Source: Nonomuraea cavernae
GTDB lineage: Bacteria; Actinomycetota; Actinomycetes; Streptosporangiales; Streptosporangiaceae
NCBI RefSeq assembly: GCF_014646355.1
Contig: NZ_BMNH01000004.1
Coordinates: forward strand, 263,100-327,099
Direction: 5' to 3'
Length of the DNA stretch: 64,000 nucleotides
Position 1 is the first letter of the stretch. Each line of letters begins with the position of its first letter. The notes beneath the pieces are model-generated. The model was given only the letters and a program-made list of their open reading frames with translations, was not told the DNA's origin and ran no database searches. Position numbers and translations under genes: made by a program. Positions 49,167-57,585 of this stretch are shown one piece after another.

Positions 49167-49194
49167 GACCGGGCCCCCGGCCGGGGGCCCGGTC
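49167..49194. terminator. Perfect GC hairpin after pectate lyase gene
   Basis: GACCGGGCCCCCGG followed directly by its complement forms a 28-base perfect palindrome, 8 bases after the stop. There is no T run, as is common in actinomycete terminators. Confidence 0.7.
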
Positions 49195-49230
49195 ACCCTC
49201 GCTGGACGCGGTCATCCCCGGTGGGCGCGG

Positions 49231-50655
49231 TCACCCCGGGAGCCGGGCCCCCAGGACGCTCGCCACGACGTCGGCCGCCGAGTGGTCCTCCGGGAGCGTG
49301 GCGAGAAAGCCGACATCCTGCCCGAGCGTGAGCAGCGGCGGCTCCTCGTAGCCGTCCGGCCGTCGCTGGCCGAGCCCGATGGCGGCGAGCAGCCCGTTGC
49401 ACAGGCAGCGCCGCCCGGCCGCCTCCTCGGCCGGGCGGCCCTTGCGCACGTAGACCTCGACCGGCTCGGCGGGGCAGCGGTAGCCGAGCCCGCCGTCCGG
49501 CTTCGTGTACGGCGTGCGCAGGTAGCCCAGGTCGCACAGCCGGGGCCGCTCCTCGTAGACGTCCGGATCCGACAGGGTGCCGGGCACCTGGGCGACCTTG
49601 AACGGGAAGCCCGCCGGGGAAGCGGACGGGTCGTTGCGCACCTCCAGGACACCCTGCGCCGCCCTCCGCAACATCCGCCGCCTGAGGTCCTCGTCGAGTC
49701 CCGACTCCCGGCACAGCGCGAACGCCGACCCCACCTGGATCCCGGTGGCCCCCGCCTCCAGCGCCCGCGTCAACCCGTCGGGCGTGCCGTACCCGCCGGC
49801 CAGCCAGAACGGCAGGCCGATCGCCGCCACCTTGCCGGTGTCGGCCTCGTCGCGGGGGCCGTAGACAGGCTCGCCGTCCGCGTCCAGTCGCATCCGCCCC
49901 CGGGGCGGCGCGCTGTGCCCGCCCGCCACGGGCGACTCCAGCACGAACCCGTCCGGCCGGGTCCGCGGCGACCTGGCCAGGTAGGCGGCGAGCACGTGGG
50001 AGGAGACGATCGCCAGCAGCCGGGGCCGGGGCAGCGGCGGCAGGGCGCGGCCGAGCAGCGCCCGCGGATCGACGCCCACCGTGTGCCGCGCCTCGCCGTC
50101 GCCCGCCACGGTGACCGTGATCTCCGCCGGCCGGTGCGCGGCCAGCTCGTCGAGCAGCCCGGGGATCTCGGCCGGGATCCCGGCCCCCATCAGCACGTAG
50201 TCGACCCCGGCGAGCATCGCCCCGTAGACCGCCGCCGGCGTGGCCAGCTGGATCTTCTCCAGGTAGTTGACGCCGATGAGGCCGTCGTGCCCCTCCTTGG
50301 CGAGGAAGACCTCGGCGAAGTTGGCGACCACGGCCAGCTCGTCCCGGGCCCGGCCGGGCCGTACGCCGAGCCGGGGGACGGGCCGGTAGGGGACGTCCGG
50401 CCCGGTGCCGCCCGCCACGAAGTAACGCTCCAGCACCCTCCCGGCGATCTCGGGCACCGGGAAGGCGGCCAGCGCCCGGCGCAGGTGCCCGCCCGGGTCT
50501 CCCTGCTGCAGCCGCCGGGCCAGCGTCGCGTCCAGCGCCGTCCCCGACACCACGCCCAGTTGCCCCGTGGCCGCGACGGCGCGGGCCAGCCGCCACCCGG
50601 ACACCCCCACGCCCATGCCGCCCTGGATCAGGACGGGCCACATCGCCTCAGCCAC
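49231..50655 (-). CDS. Nitronate monooxygenase-family FMN oxidoreductase
   Basis: A 474-residue TIM-barrel flavoprotein of the 2-nitropropane dioxygenase family, longer than the usual 330-380. The N-terminus is PVLIQGGMGVGVSGWRLARA, FMN phosphate binding is in LPFWLAGGYGTPDGL and AGATGIQVGSAFALC, and SPVAGGHSAPPRG near residue 245 corresponds to the conserved AGGH with the catalytic histidine. The C-terminal 100 residues contain a Cys-rich part (YRCPAEP, GRRCLCNG). GTG 50655 is used; ATG 50643 is possible. Its substrate is not evident. Confidence 0.83.
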   Translation of the reverse strand: MAEAMWPVLIQGGMGVGVSGWRLARAVAATGQLGVVSGTALDATLARRLQQGDPGGHLRRALAAFPVPEIAGRVLERYFVAGGTGPDVPYRPVPRLGVRPGRARDELAVVANFAEVFLAKEGHDGLIGVNYLEKIQLATPAAVYGAMLAGVDYVLMGAGIPAEIPGLLDELAAHRPAEITVTVAGDGEARHTVGVDPRALLGRALPPLPRPRLLAIVSSHVLAAYLARSPRTRPDGFVLESPVAGGHSAPPRGRMRLDADGEPVYGPRDEADTGKVAAIGLPFWLAGGYGTPDGLTRALEAGATGIQVGSAFALCRESGLDEDLRRRMLRRAAQGVLEVRNDPSASPAGFPFKVAQVPGTLSDPDVYEERPRLCDLGYLRTPYTKPDGGLGYRCPAEPVEVYVRKGRPAEEAAGRRCLCNGLLAAIGLGQRRPDGYEEPPLLTLGQDVGFLATLPEDHSAADVVASVLGARLPG

Positions 50656-50879
50656 GGTCAGCCCAGCTCAGCACGTTCTCCTACCTCCACACTCCGCCCG
50701 GAGGCCGGTTACGCGCCCCTCCGGGTCCTCCCGATCGGCCCCACTCTCGGCGCCGACAAGGAGTCCATCAGCACGGGGGAGCCGAGATGTAGTGCCGAAG
50801 GTCCCGAAGCGTGTGGACCCCGGTCCCTTTCTCACCACGGCGACCGGCCAGGTTGCTCGAGCAGCGCGGCCACCCGATA

Positions 50880-50915
50880 GGGCCGGAAGTCCCTCCGCCG
50901 CGGGACCTGCGCCCG
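50880..50915 (+). promoter_or_regulatory. Two-part DosR/DevR-like site before integrase fragment
   Basis: GGGCCGGAAGTCCC (50880-50893) is followed, 22 bases from GAAGTCCC, by TGCGCCCG (50908-50915), copying the arrangement of the 22-37 kb sites. Confidence 0.55.
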
Positions 50916-50951
50916 TGGCGGCGGCACCGGCCCGTCCCTAGCGTTCGAGGC

Positions 50952-51344
50952 ATGATCAGCTCCTCCCCGCGCCGGCTCCCGCCCCCTTACGGCGGGATGC
51001 TGTCCGCGTACGCCGCCGCCCTGGCCGGCTCGCCGCTGAAGCCCTCCAGCAAGGCGAAATACCTCTCCCACGTCAGCGGCTTCCTGGCCTGGACGGCCGA
51101 GGCCGAGACCGGCGGCACGCACGACCACGGCCCGCTGGCCGACATGTCCGCGGCCGTCGTGACGGCCCACGACTACGACCGCCACCTGAGGGACCGCGGG
51201 TACGCCCCGGCGACGATCGCCAACGTCCTCGCCGCCGTGGACGACTTCTACGCCCGGCGCGGCCTCGGCGCCACCGGCATCTGCCGCGAAAGCGCCCGGA
51301 ACACCGCCGCCGGCGGTCGTTCCCGTGTCCCGCGACGCCTGTGA
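50952..51344 (+). CDS. Tyrosine-recombinase N-terminal (SAM-like) domain protein
   Basis: A 130-residue protein that corresponds to the core-binding N-terminal domain of phage-type integrases: MLSAYAAALAGSPLKPSSKAKYLSHVSGFLAW in part (SSKAKYLSHVSGFLAW) and VVTAHDYDRHLRDRGYAPATIANVLAAVDDF in part (RDRGYAPATIANVLAAVDDFY). The catalytic domain (R-HxxR-Y) is absent; the end is short basic sequence. No att-like repeats or other mobile genes are adjacent. A dormancy-type two-part site lies just upstream, so it may be a domesticated DNA-binding protein rather than dead phage DNA. Confidence 0.65.
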   Translation: MISSSPRRLPPPYGGMLSAYAAALAGSPLKPSSKAKYLSHVSGFLAWTAEAETGGTHDHGPLADMSAAVVTAHDYDRHLRDRGYAPATIANVLAAVDDFYARRGLGATGICRESARNTAAGGRSRVPRRL

Positions 51345-51377
51345 CCGGGATCGCGAGGCCCCGCGGCCGCTCATGAC

Positions 51378-51539
51378 TCACGGGGTGGCGTACGCGCCCC
51401 GCTTGCAGTGGCTGTCGCCGCCCACCCGGTAGGTCCAGTTGGGCGCCCGGAAGGCGTGCCGGTCGCCGGTGAGGCAGCGCCGCGCGTACTTCTCACCGCG
51501 CGAGTCCGTGCCCGCGCCGGCGCGGGCACGTCCGCCCCA
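51378..51539 (-). pseudogene. Start-less coding remnant
   Basis: A 53-codon open stretch on the minus strand ends at TGA 51380-51378 and reads SRGEKYARRCLTGDRHAFRA, then WTYRVGGDSHCKRGAYATP. Codon use is GC3-rich and the composition looks protein-like (two Cys, several aromatics), but there is no usable start and a TGA lies in frame just upstream (51542-51540). It may be the 3' end of a lost gene. I do not recognise it. Confidence 0.3.
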
Positions 51540-51573
51540 TCAAGGCGCGGTCAAGGGCTGTCGGAGTGAACGG

Positions 51574-54500
51574 TCAGGAGACGGTGACGGCCCGAAGGGT
51601 GACCGGGCCGAGGAGGGGGTTCAGCAGGTCGGCCTGGGACTGTCCGGGCGGGATGATGACGTCGAGCGCCTTGGGCACGGCGCCCGGATCGTACGAGCAC
51701 AGCGGCGCGGTGCCGCCGGGCGCGCAGACGCCGAACCGGTACGGCTCGGGCGTGGCGCCGAAGCCCCTGGCCTGGTCGGCGCTGAACCCGTCCTGGCCGG
51801 TGAGCACCACCGCGAACCGCCAGCCCGGCCCGGGCGTGCCGAACGTGGCCCTGGGCAGCGCGACGGTGATCGTGCGGGCGGTCCCGGAGGAGCGTACGGC
51901 GGCGCCGGCCTGGGCGGCCCCGGCGGCGGTCACCCAGACCGGGGCGGCGAAGCCCTGCGCCTCGACCCGCTGGGTCCAGGCGTCCTGCTCGGCGATGCGG
52001 TGGTTGCGCTGCGGGAACGCCGGATCCGTGGACCGGGCGGCCACGGCCGGATCCTGGGCGTACACGTCGAGCAACTGGGCGCCCATCTGGTTGCCGAACG
52101 TGGGAGTGAGGTCGCGGACCTCGGCCCGCAGGTAGACGGTGGACGCGTCGGTGATGACCTGGAACCGGCGCAGGTCGAAGGCGCCCGGGCGGAAGTCGGC
52201 GGCCGTCGGATAGGCGTAGGTGCCGGGGCCGTCGTCGTCGCCGTCGGGGTCGGCGACGTCCAGCACGGTCGTGGCGCCGACGATGTCGCCGACGACCGTC
52301 CGCTGGTCATAGGCGGTGCGCCCGCCGGCGCTCGCCGTCACGGTGAGCACGACCTCGCCGAACGAGACCGGCGCCTCGGCGGTGAAGCCTCCGCCGGAGC
52401 CGGCCCGCACCGAGACGACCTGGGCGGGCGCGCCGGTGTCGACGGGGGCCGCCGCGATGTCGACCCGCGCGCCGGGCGTGGTGGTGCCCTGGACCGTGAC
52501 CGACGCGCCGGTGATCGCGGCGCCGTCGGCCGGGGCGGTGACGGCGAGCGCGGCGGCGGGCGGCAGGCCGTGGTCGGCGTAGCGGCGGCGGACGACCTCG
52601 GGCTGTTCGACCGGGCGGCCGGCGCCGAGTGACAGGATCAGCCGCAGCTCCTGCGCCTGCGCCCAGGTGAGAGGCGACGCCGAGCCGGCCGGCTCACCGG
52701 CGCGCAGCCCGATCGAGGCGGTGGCAGGGTCGCTGCCGTAGGGGGAGGCGGGCAGGCCGGGGTTCTCCCACGCCTGCTCCGGGATCAGGCCGGTGCCCGA
52801 CGACATCGCGTGCATCGCCGTCAGCAGCGACGTGGCCGTGCCGGTGTCGCCGGTCTGCAGGGCGTGCTCGGCCCGCTCGCCGGACAGGACGGGCCACAGG
52901 TGCCCGGAGCCGGTGTTGGTGGTGGGCCAGGGAGCGCCCGACGGCGCGCAGGAGGTGGGGTCGGGCTCGTGACAGTCGCCGTAGCCGTCCTCGGTGCCTG
53001 CGGTGTCGGAGCCGTACCGGTACCAGCCGGGCCCGTTCGGCGTCGTGCGCCGGATCACGCGGTCCACGACCGCCAGACTGGCGAGCACGTCCGGGTCGGT
53101 GGGCGGCAGCACGCCGAGCCGGGTCAGCTCCAGGAAGCCCGCGTCGACCACCCGCCGCTGGTCCTCGGCCGGGGCTCCGTTGCCCAGGTTGTACGACACG
53201 GCCGCGTCGGGGTCGCCCGCGCGTGACAGGCGCAGGAAGTAGCGGGGGCCGTACGGGCCGGTGGTGGTGACCGTCCATGTCTTGACCGAGCGGGCGAAGT
53301 GGTCGGCGGTGGCCCGGTAGAGCCTGGCCCGGCCCTGGTCGCCCTGCCGGTCCGCGATCTCCCCGGCCGCGACGAGCCCGGCGATCTCGGCGGCGATCGT
53401 GGAGGGCGAGTGGCCCGACTGCTCCTCCCAGCGTTCGACGCCGAACTCGGGGCCGTGCGCCACCAGGAAGTCGGCGGCGGCGCGCACGCTCTCCCAGAGC
53501 CCGGCGTCGCCGGCCAGTCCGGCCTGGTAGGCCATCAGAAGCGGATAGGCGGTCTCGTCGAGCTGGTCGCCGCCCGAGTCGGGCGCGAGCCGGCCGTTGA
53601 GCAGCGAGTTGCGGGGCAGCCGGCCGTCGGGCAGCTGCTGGCGCTCCAGCAGGAACCGGACCGTGGCCCGGGCGGTCTCCAGGTCCCCGGCGGCCAGGAA
53701 ACCGGTGAAGGCCGCGTACAGGTCGCGGGCGAAGATCTCGCGGTAGGAGCCGAAGTAGACGGCCTTGCCGCCGACCTCGGTGCCCGCGCCGACCGCCTGG
53801 CCCCACGGGCTGGCCAGGGAGGCGACGACGGCTCCGGGGAACGTCTTGTCCTCGCTGGCCTTCAGCACGTTGGCCGAGAGCCGGTAGCGGCCGGCGAGCG
53901 CGGCGGGCGGCCTGCGCAGCCCGGCGTCGTACGCGGCCCAGCCCGCCTCGTACCGGCCCCGGGTGGCCTCGAACGGGCGGGCGGCGGCGTCGCCGGCGGT
54001 CCGCAGCGCGCCGGCGGCGGTGCGGCCGAAGCCGAGCGCGAACGTCACCTCGCCCCGGGCGTCGATCGGCAGCCGGGCGGTGGCCACCACGTTGCCGCCG
54101 GGCGCCGAGGTGTAGGGAGCGAGCGCGCGGTCGGCGTCCAGCCGCACGGCGCCGTCGCTCGGCGTGCTCGCGTAGCCGACGCTCGCCTCCGGCAGCCGCC
54201 GCTCCGCGCGCAGCGCCAGGTGGGTCGGCACCGCGTAGTCGCGGGCGGGTGCCGAGGTCTCGGTGTTCGTGTCGGAGATCACCGGGGCGCCGGTGTGCCC
54301 GTCGACCACGCCGCTGTCGGCGCCGCCGTTGGCCGGGCCGCCGCCTCCGTTGCCGTTCACGCTCGCGTCCAGCCGCACGTACAGCCGCAGTCCGGCCGGC
54401 TGGAGCCGGGTGCGGACCACCACCGCGTCGCCGGCCGGGTCGGTGACGTAGGTGGTGGTCAGCCGATAGCGGCCGTTCCTGCTGGAGGAGGTGACCGTGC

Positions 54501-54870
54501 AGGTCATGCCGGAGCTGTCGGTGGCCACCTGGTAGGTGGTGTCGCGGGCCTGCAGCTCGGTGAACGTGCGGCCGTCGGTGACGACGAACTGCATGGTCTC
54601 GACGTTGGTGTTGTCGATCGTGGGTTCGTACACGTCGGACAGGACGCCGCCGGCCACGGTGTACCAGACCTTGGACGCCCTGCCGGTCGCCGTGCCCACG
54701 CAGTCCTTGCGCGCCAGGCCGAAGTGCGAGGCCGCTCCGGGGCCCCCGGGAGCCGGGCCACCGGCCGCCGCCGGAACGGCGGGGACCGTGACCAGCGACG
54801 CCACGACGGCCAGGGCGAGGGCGGACCGCCTGATCGATCGGACCGTGCGGACAGTGCGGGCTGTGGGCAT
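51574..54870 (-). CDS. Secreted glucodextranase / GH15 alpha-glucosidase
   Basis: A 1098-residue exported enzyme with the four-domain plan of Arthrobacter glucodextranase. Residues 1-36 are a signal peptide (ALALAVVASLVTVPAVPAAAG). Residues 40-310 are domain N (beta sandwich), residues 320-700 a GH15 (alpha/alpha)6 catalytic domain with GSYREIFARDLYAAF, WEEQSGHSPST (general acid Glu) and LWPVLSGERAEHAL. Domain B (about 740-820) is Ig-like (APADGAAITGASVTVQG), and domain C (about 830-1090) resembles the glucodextranase C-terminal cell-surface domain. It would release glucose from dextran or starch ends. GAGGGAG lies 6 bases before ATG 54870. Confidence 0.9.
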   Translation of the reverse strand: MPTARTVRTVRSIRRSALALAVVASLVTVPAVPAAAGGPAPGGPGAASHFGLARKDCVGTATGRASKVWYTVAGGVLSDVYEPTIDNTNVETMQFVVTDGRTFTELQARDTTYQVATDSSGMTCTVTSSSRNGRYRLTTTYVTDPAGDAVVVRTRLQPAGLRLYVRLDASVNGNGGGGPANGGADSGVVDGHTGAPVISDTNTETSAPARDYAVPTHLALRAERRLPEASVGYASTPSDGAVRLDADRALAPYTSAPGGNVVATARLPIDARGEVTFALGFGRTAAGALRTAGDAAARPFEATRGRYEAGWAAYDAGLRRPPAALAGRYRLSANVLKASEDKTFPGAVVASLASPWGQAVGAGTEVGGKAVYFGSYREIFARDLYAAFTGFLAAGDLETARATVRFLLERQQLPDGRLPRNSLLNGRLAPDSGGDQLDETAYPLLMAYQAGLAGDAGLWESVRAAADFLVAHGPEFGVERWEEQSGHSPSTIAAEIAGLVAAGEIADRQGDQGRARLYRATADHFARSVKTWTVTTTGPYGPRYFLRLSRAGDPDAAVSYNLGNGAPAEDQRRVVDAGFLELTRLGVLPPTDPDVLASLAVVDRVIRRTTPNGPGWYRYGSDTAGTEDGYGDCHEPDPTSCAPSGAPWPTTNTGSGHLWPVLSGERAEHALQTGDTGTATSLLTAMHAMSSGTGLIPEQAWENPGLPASPYGSDPATASIGLRAGEPAGSASPLTWAQAQELRLILSLGAGRPVEQPEVVRRRYADHGLPPAAALAVTAPADGAAITGASVTVQGTTTPGARVDIAAAPVDTGAPAQVVSVRAGSGGGFTAEAPVSFGEVVLTVTASAGGRTAYDQRTVVGDIVGATTVLDVADPDGDDDGPGTYAYPTAADFRPGAFDLRRFQVITDASTVYLRAEVRDLTPTFGNQMGAQLLDVYAQDPAVAARSTDPAFPQRNHRIAEQDAWTQRVEAQGFAAPVWVTAAGAAQAGAAVRSSGTARTITVALPRATFGTPGPGWRFAVVLTGQDGFSADQARGFGATPEPYRFGVCAPGGTAPLCSYDPGAVPKALDVIIPPGQSQADLLNPLLGPVTLRAVTVS

Positions 54871-55205
54871 GCCATGCTCCCTCTCGGCACCGGCACGCGC
54901 CCCCACGTCGTGCGTCTCGTTGCAGAGAAGACCAGCCCGGCACGCCTGTCAACCCGGCACGTCAGGTCGCCGTCACCGGGAGGTTCGCCTGGGTGATCCG
55001 GTTGTCAGGCCCGCGGCGGTGGCTCACCTGCTCGTGACCCTGCCCGGCCTGACTCCGCGAGATCGGCGCGCGGGAACCGGCTGCTTCGTGGTGTCCCCTG
55101 GCGGAGTTCGGGCGCAGCGGCCAGAGTGGAGCCTGAGAGATCAGAGCGGAGAAGGCCCCGCCCCGGTTCCGGGGCCGGGACGACGAGCCGATCCTGGGGG
55201 GCTAC
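54871..55205. other. Divergent intergenic region, glucodextranase/P450
   Basis: This 335-base gap holds the promoters of the leftward glucodextranase and rightward P450 genes. I see no gene in it. TCTC-GTTGCA-GAGA at 54915-54928 is a small inverted repeat 45 bases upstream of the glucodextranase start and could be a sugar-repressor site. CCCCGGTTCCGGGG near 55164-55178 is another short hairpin. Confidence 0.35.
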
Positions 55206-56402
55206 ATGAGCGAGTCCGAGACGTTGCCGCTCTACATGCGGCGTAGTGAGTTCGACCCGGCTCCGGAGCTGGGGGCGTTGCGCGACAAGGAGGGCGTGGC
55301 CCGCGTCCGCACGCCGTTCGGCATCGAGGCCTGGCTGGTGACCCGCCACGCCGATGTGCGCGAGGTGCTGGGCGACGCGGAGCGGTTCAGGCTGGCCCAG
55401 AGGGGCATCCCGGAGCTGCCCGGAGCGCCGAAGCTGAGCGAGGAGGATCTCGCCGTGCTGCGGGCGGGCAATCTGCTGGGCGTCGACCCTCCCGAGCACA
55501 CCCGGTTGCGCCGGATGCTGACACCGGAGTTCACGATCCGCCGGATGCGCCGGCTGGAGCCGCGCATCACCAGCATCGTCGAGCAGCACCTGGACGCGAT
55601 GGAGAGCGCCGGCCCGCCCGCCGACCTGGTCTCGTCGTTCGCGCTGCCGATCCCGTCGCTGGTCATCTGCGAGCTGCTGGGCGTGCCGTACGAGGACCGC
55701 GACGGATTCCAGCACCGTACGACCCGGATGCTCGACATGTCGGTGCCGATCCAGGAGCGGATGGCGCTGCAGATGGAGTCACGCGCCTACATGGCCGGGC
55801 TCGTCGCCCGCAACCGGGCCGAGCCCGGCGAGGAACTCCTGGGCATGCTGGTGCGCGAGCACGGCGACGAGCTGACGTCGAACGAGCTGATCGGCATCGG
55901 CGCCCTGCTGCTGCTGGCGGGGCACGAGACCACGTCCAACATGCTCTCGCTCGGCACGCTGGCCCTGCTGCGCCACCCTGACCAGCTGGAGCTGCTGCGC
56001 AAGGAGCCCGAACGGATCGACGCCGCGGTGGAGGAGCTGCTGCGCTGGCTCAGCATCGTCCACTCCGGCACCTTCAAGGTGACCACCACGGAGGTCGAGC
56101 TGTCCGGCCAGACCATCGGGCCGGGGGAGCTGGTGGCGTGCGCGCTGCCCGCCGCCAACCGCGACCCGGCGCTGCTGCCCGACGCCGACCGGCTGGACAT
56201 CACCCGGGGCGAGCCGGGCCACGTGGCCTTCGGTCACGGCGTGCACCACTGCCTGGGGGCGCCGCTGGCGCGGATGGAGATGCGGATCGCCTTCCCGGCG
56301 CTGCTGCGGCGTTTCCCCGGGCTCCGCCTGGCCGGTCCCGAGGCGCGGTTCCGCTCGTTCAACATCGTGTACGGCCTGGCCTCGCTGGAGGTCGCCTGGT
56401 AG
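55206..56402 (+). CDS. Cytochrome P450
   Basis: A 398-residue soluble bacterial P450 of the CYP105/107-like class. The I-helix oxygen motif is AGHETT (residues 238-243), the K-helix ExxR is EELLR (276-280), and the haem loop FGHGVHHCLGA places the iron-ligating cysteine at 349. It needs ferredoxin and reductase encoded elsewhere. There is no biosynthetic gene next to it, so its substrate cannot be guessed. GGGGGG lies 6 bases before ATG 55206. Confidence 0.93.
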   Translation: MSESETLPLYMRRSEFDPAPELGALRDKEGVARVRTPFGIEAWLVTRHADVREVLGDAERFRLAQRGIPELPGAPKLSEEDLAVLRAGNLLGVDPPEHTRLRRMLTPEFTIRRMRRLEPRITSIVEQHLDAMESAGPPADLVSSFALPIPSLVICELLGVPYEDRDGFQHRTTRMLDMSVPIQERMALQMESRAYMAGLVARNRAEPGEELLGMLVREHGDELTSNELIGIGALLLLAGHETTSNMLSLGTLALLRHPDQLELLRKEPERIDAAVEELLRWLSIVHSGTFKVTTTEVELSGQTIGPGELVACALPAANRDPALLPDADRLDITRGEPGHVAFGHGVHHCLGAPLARMEMRIAFPALLRRFPGLRLAGPEARFRSFNIVYGLASLEVAW

Positions 56403-56414
56403 CGGACAATTTCG

Positions 56415-56472
56415 ATAAAGGCTTAATTTCGGCTGAAGTCGCGAAATTTCATCAATAAAGACGTTCCTTTAT
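56415..56472. promoter_or_regulatory. AT-rich upstream region with ATAAAGG/CCTTTAT inverted repeat
   Basis: The stretch 56405-56475 is far less GC-rich than the rest of the window and carries ATAAAGG (56415-56421) and its complement CCTTTAT (56466-56472), plus AAATTTC-like half-sites inside. It lies 64 bases before the binding-lipoprotein gene and probably holds its promoter and operator. Confidence 0.45.
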
Positions 56473-56535
56473 CAGGCATGATCGCCAGCGGCTACGCTTC
56501 GCCGCTGTGATCGCCTTACGTGGGGAGCCAGTTTG

Positions 56536-57516
56536 ATGACACGCGTGACTCGTGGCCGAGGAATTGTCGCCGCCCTCGTCCTGTCCGTGATGACGGTCGC
56601 CTGTAGCAGCCCGGCGGAGCCGCCGCCGAAGAAGGTTCCGCTCGAGAAGAACGTCATCACGGTGGGCGTCGTGCCGAGCGCCGACTCGGCGCCTCTCTAC
56701 CTGGCCATGGCCAAGGGCTACTTCGAGCGGGAGGGACTGACGGTCAAGGCGACCATGATCACGGGCGGCGCCGCGGCGATACCTCAACTCAAGAGCGCCG
56801 CGCTGGACCTCACTCAGGCCGACTACGTCACGGCCCTCCTGGTCCAGCAGCACGACGAGGACGTCAAGGTGATCGCGGACCTGTACCAGGCGGCGCCCGG
56901 CGCCTTCGGCCTGATGGTCGAGGCCGATTCGCGGATCGGGACCGTGGCCGGGCTCAAGGGCAAGTCGATCGCGGTCAACAACCTGTTCGGCATCGGCATG
57001 CTCGCCAGTGAGGCCACACTCAAGGGCGCGGGTCTGACGAAGAAAGACGTCAAATTCATCGAGGTTCCCTTCCCGGAGATGGAGCGCCGGCTCGCCGCGG
57101 GCGTGGTCGACGCCGCCTGGCTGCCCGAGCCCTGGGGCACCTCCGGGCTGCGGAGCGGCTCGCTGCGCCGGCTCGCCGACCCCATGACCGGGAACCTGGC
57201 CGACCTGCCGGTCGGCGGCTGGGTGGCCGCCGGCGAATGGAGGGCCGCCAACCCCGCCACGCTGGCGGCCTTCCAACGCGGGATCGCGGCGGGGCAGCGC
57301 GCCGCCGGCGACCGCGCCGAGGTCGAGGCGGTGCTGCCGACCTACCTCAAGATCGACGCCGACAGCGCCGCGCAGACCAGGCTCGGCGTCTACCCTCCCG
57401 TGATGGCCACCGGAAAAGTGATGGACGCGAGAAGGCTGCAGCGGGTGGCCGACCTCATGCGCGACTACGGCTACCTCAAGGACCCGCTGGACGTGAAGAA
57501 CGTGGTCGCGGGCTGA
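56536..57516 (+). CDS. ABC transporter substrate-binding lipoprotein (NMT1/SsuA-like)
   Basis: A 326-residue binding protein of the NMT1/SsuA type (sulfonate, nitrate, taurine or thiamine-precursor uptake). The lipoprotein signal ends VMTVAC with Cys24. The fold starts VGVVPSADSAPLYLAMAKGYF and continues LKGKSIAVNN and VDAAWLPEPWGT, all typical of the family. No permease or ATPase gene is adjacent, so it is an orphan here; the SsuD-like gene at the right edge suggests alkanesulfonates as one candidate ligand. GGGGAG precedes ATG 56536. Confidence 0.87.
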   Translation: MTRVTRGRGIVAALVLSVMTVACSSPAEPPPKKVPLEKNVITVGVVPSADSAPLYLAMAKGYFEREGLTVKATMITGGAAAIPQLKSAALDLTQADYVTALLVQQHDEDVKVIADLYQAAPGAFGLMVEADSRIGTVAGLKGKSIAVNNLFGIGMLASEATLKGAGLTKKDVKFIEVPFPEMERRLAAGVVDAAWLPEPWGTSGLRSGSLRRLADPMTGNLADLPVGGWVAAGEWRAANPATLAAFQRGIAAGQRAAGDRAEVEAVLPTYLKIDADSAAQTRLGVYPPVMATGKVMDARRLQRVADLMRDYGYLKDPLDVKNVVAG

Positions 57517-57585
57517 TCCCGGAGCCGGCCCGGGGCGGGTACGGCCGGCCGGGCGCTCGGGCGGCGGGCGCTCGCGCGCCGTTGC

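Noticed and set aside
50952-51344. Prophage or integrative element
   Set aside because: There is no tRNA next to it, no attachment repeats, no recombinase catalytic domain and no other mobile genes. The only tRNA gene (8017) is 43 kb away and shows no 3' end duplication that I can see.
52694-54952. A 752-codon minus-strand frame over the glucodextranase gene
   Set aside because: It is Arg/Pro-rich shadow sequence; the neighbouring frame gives a complete four-domain enzyme with signal peptide.
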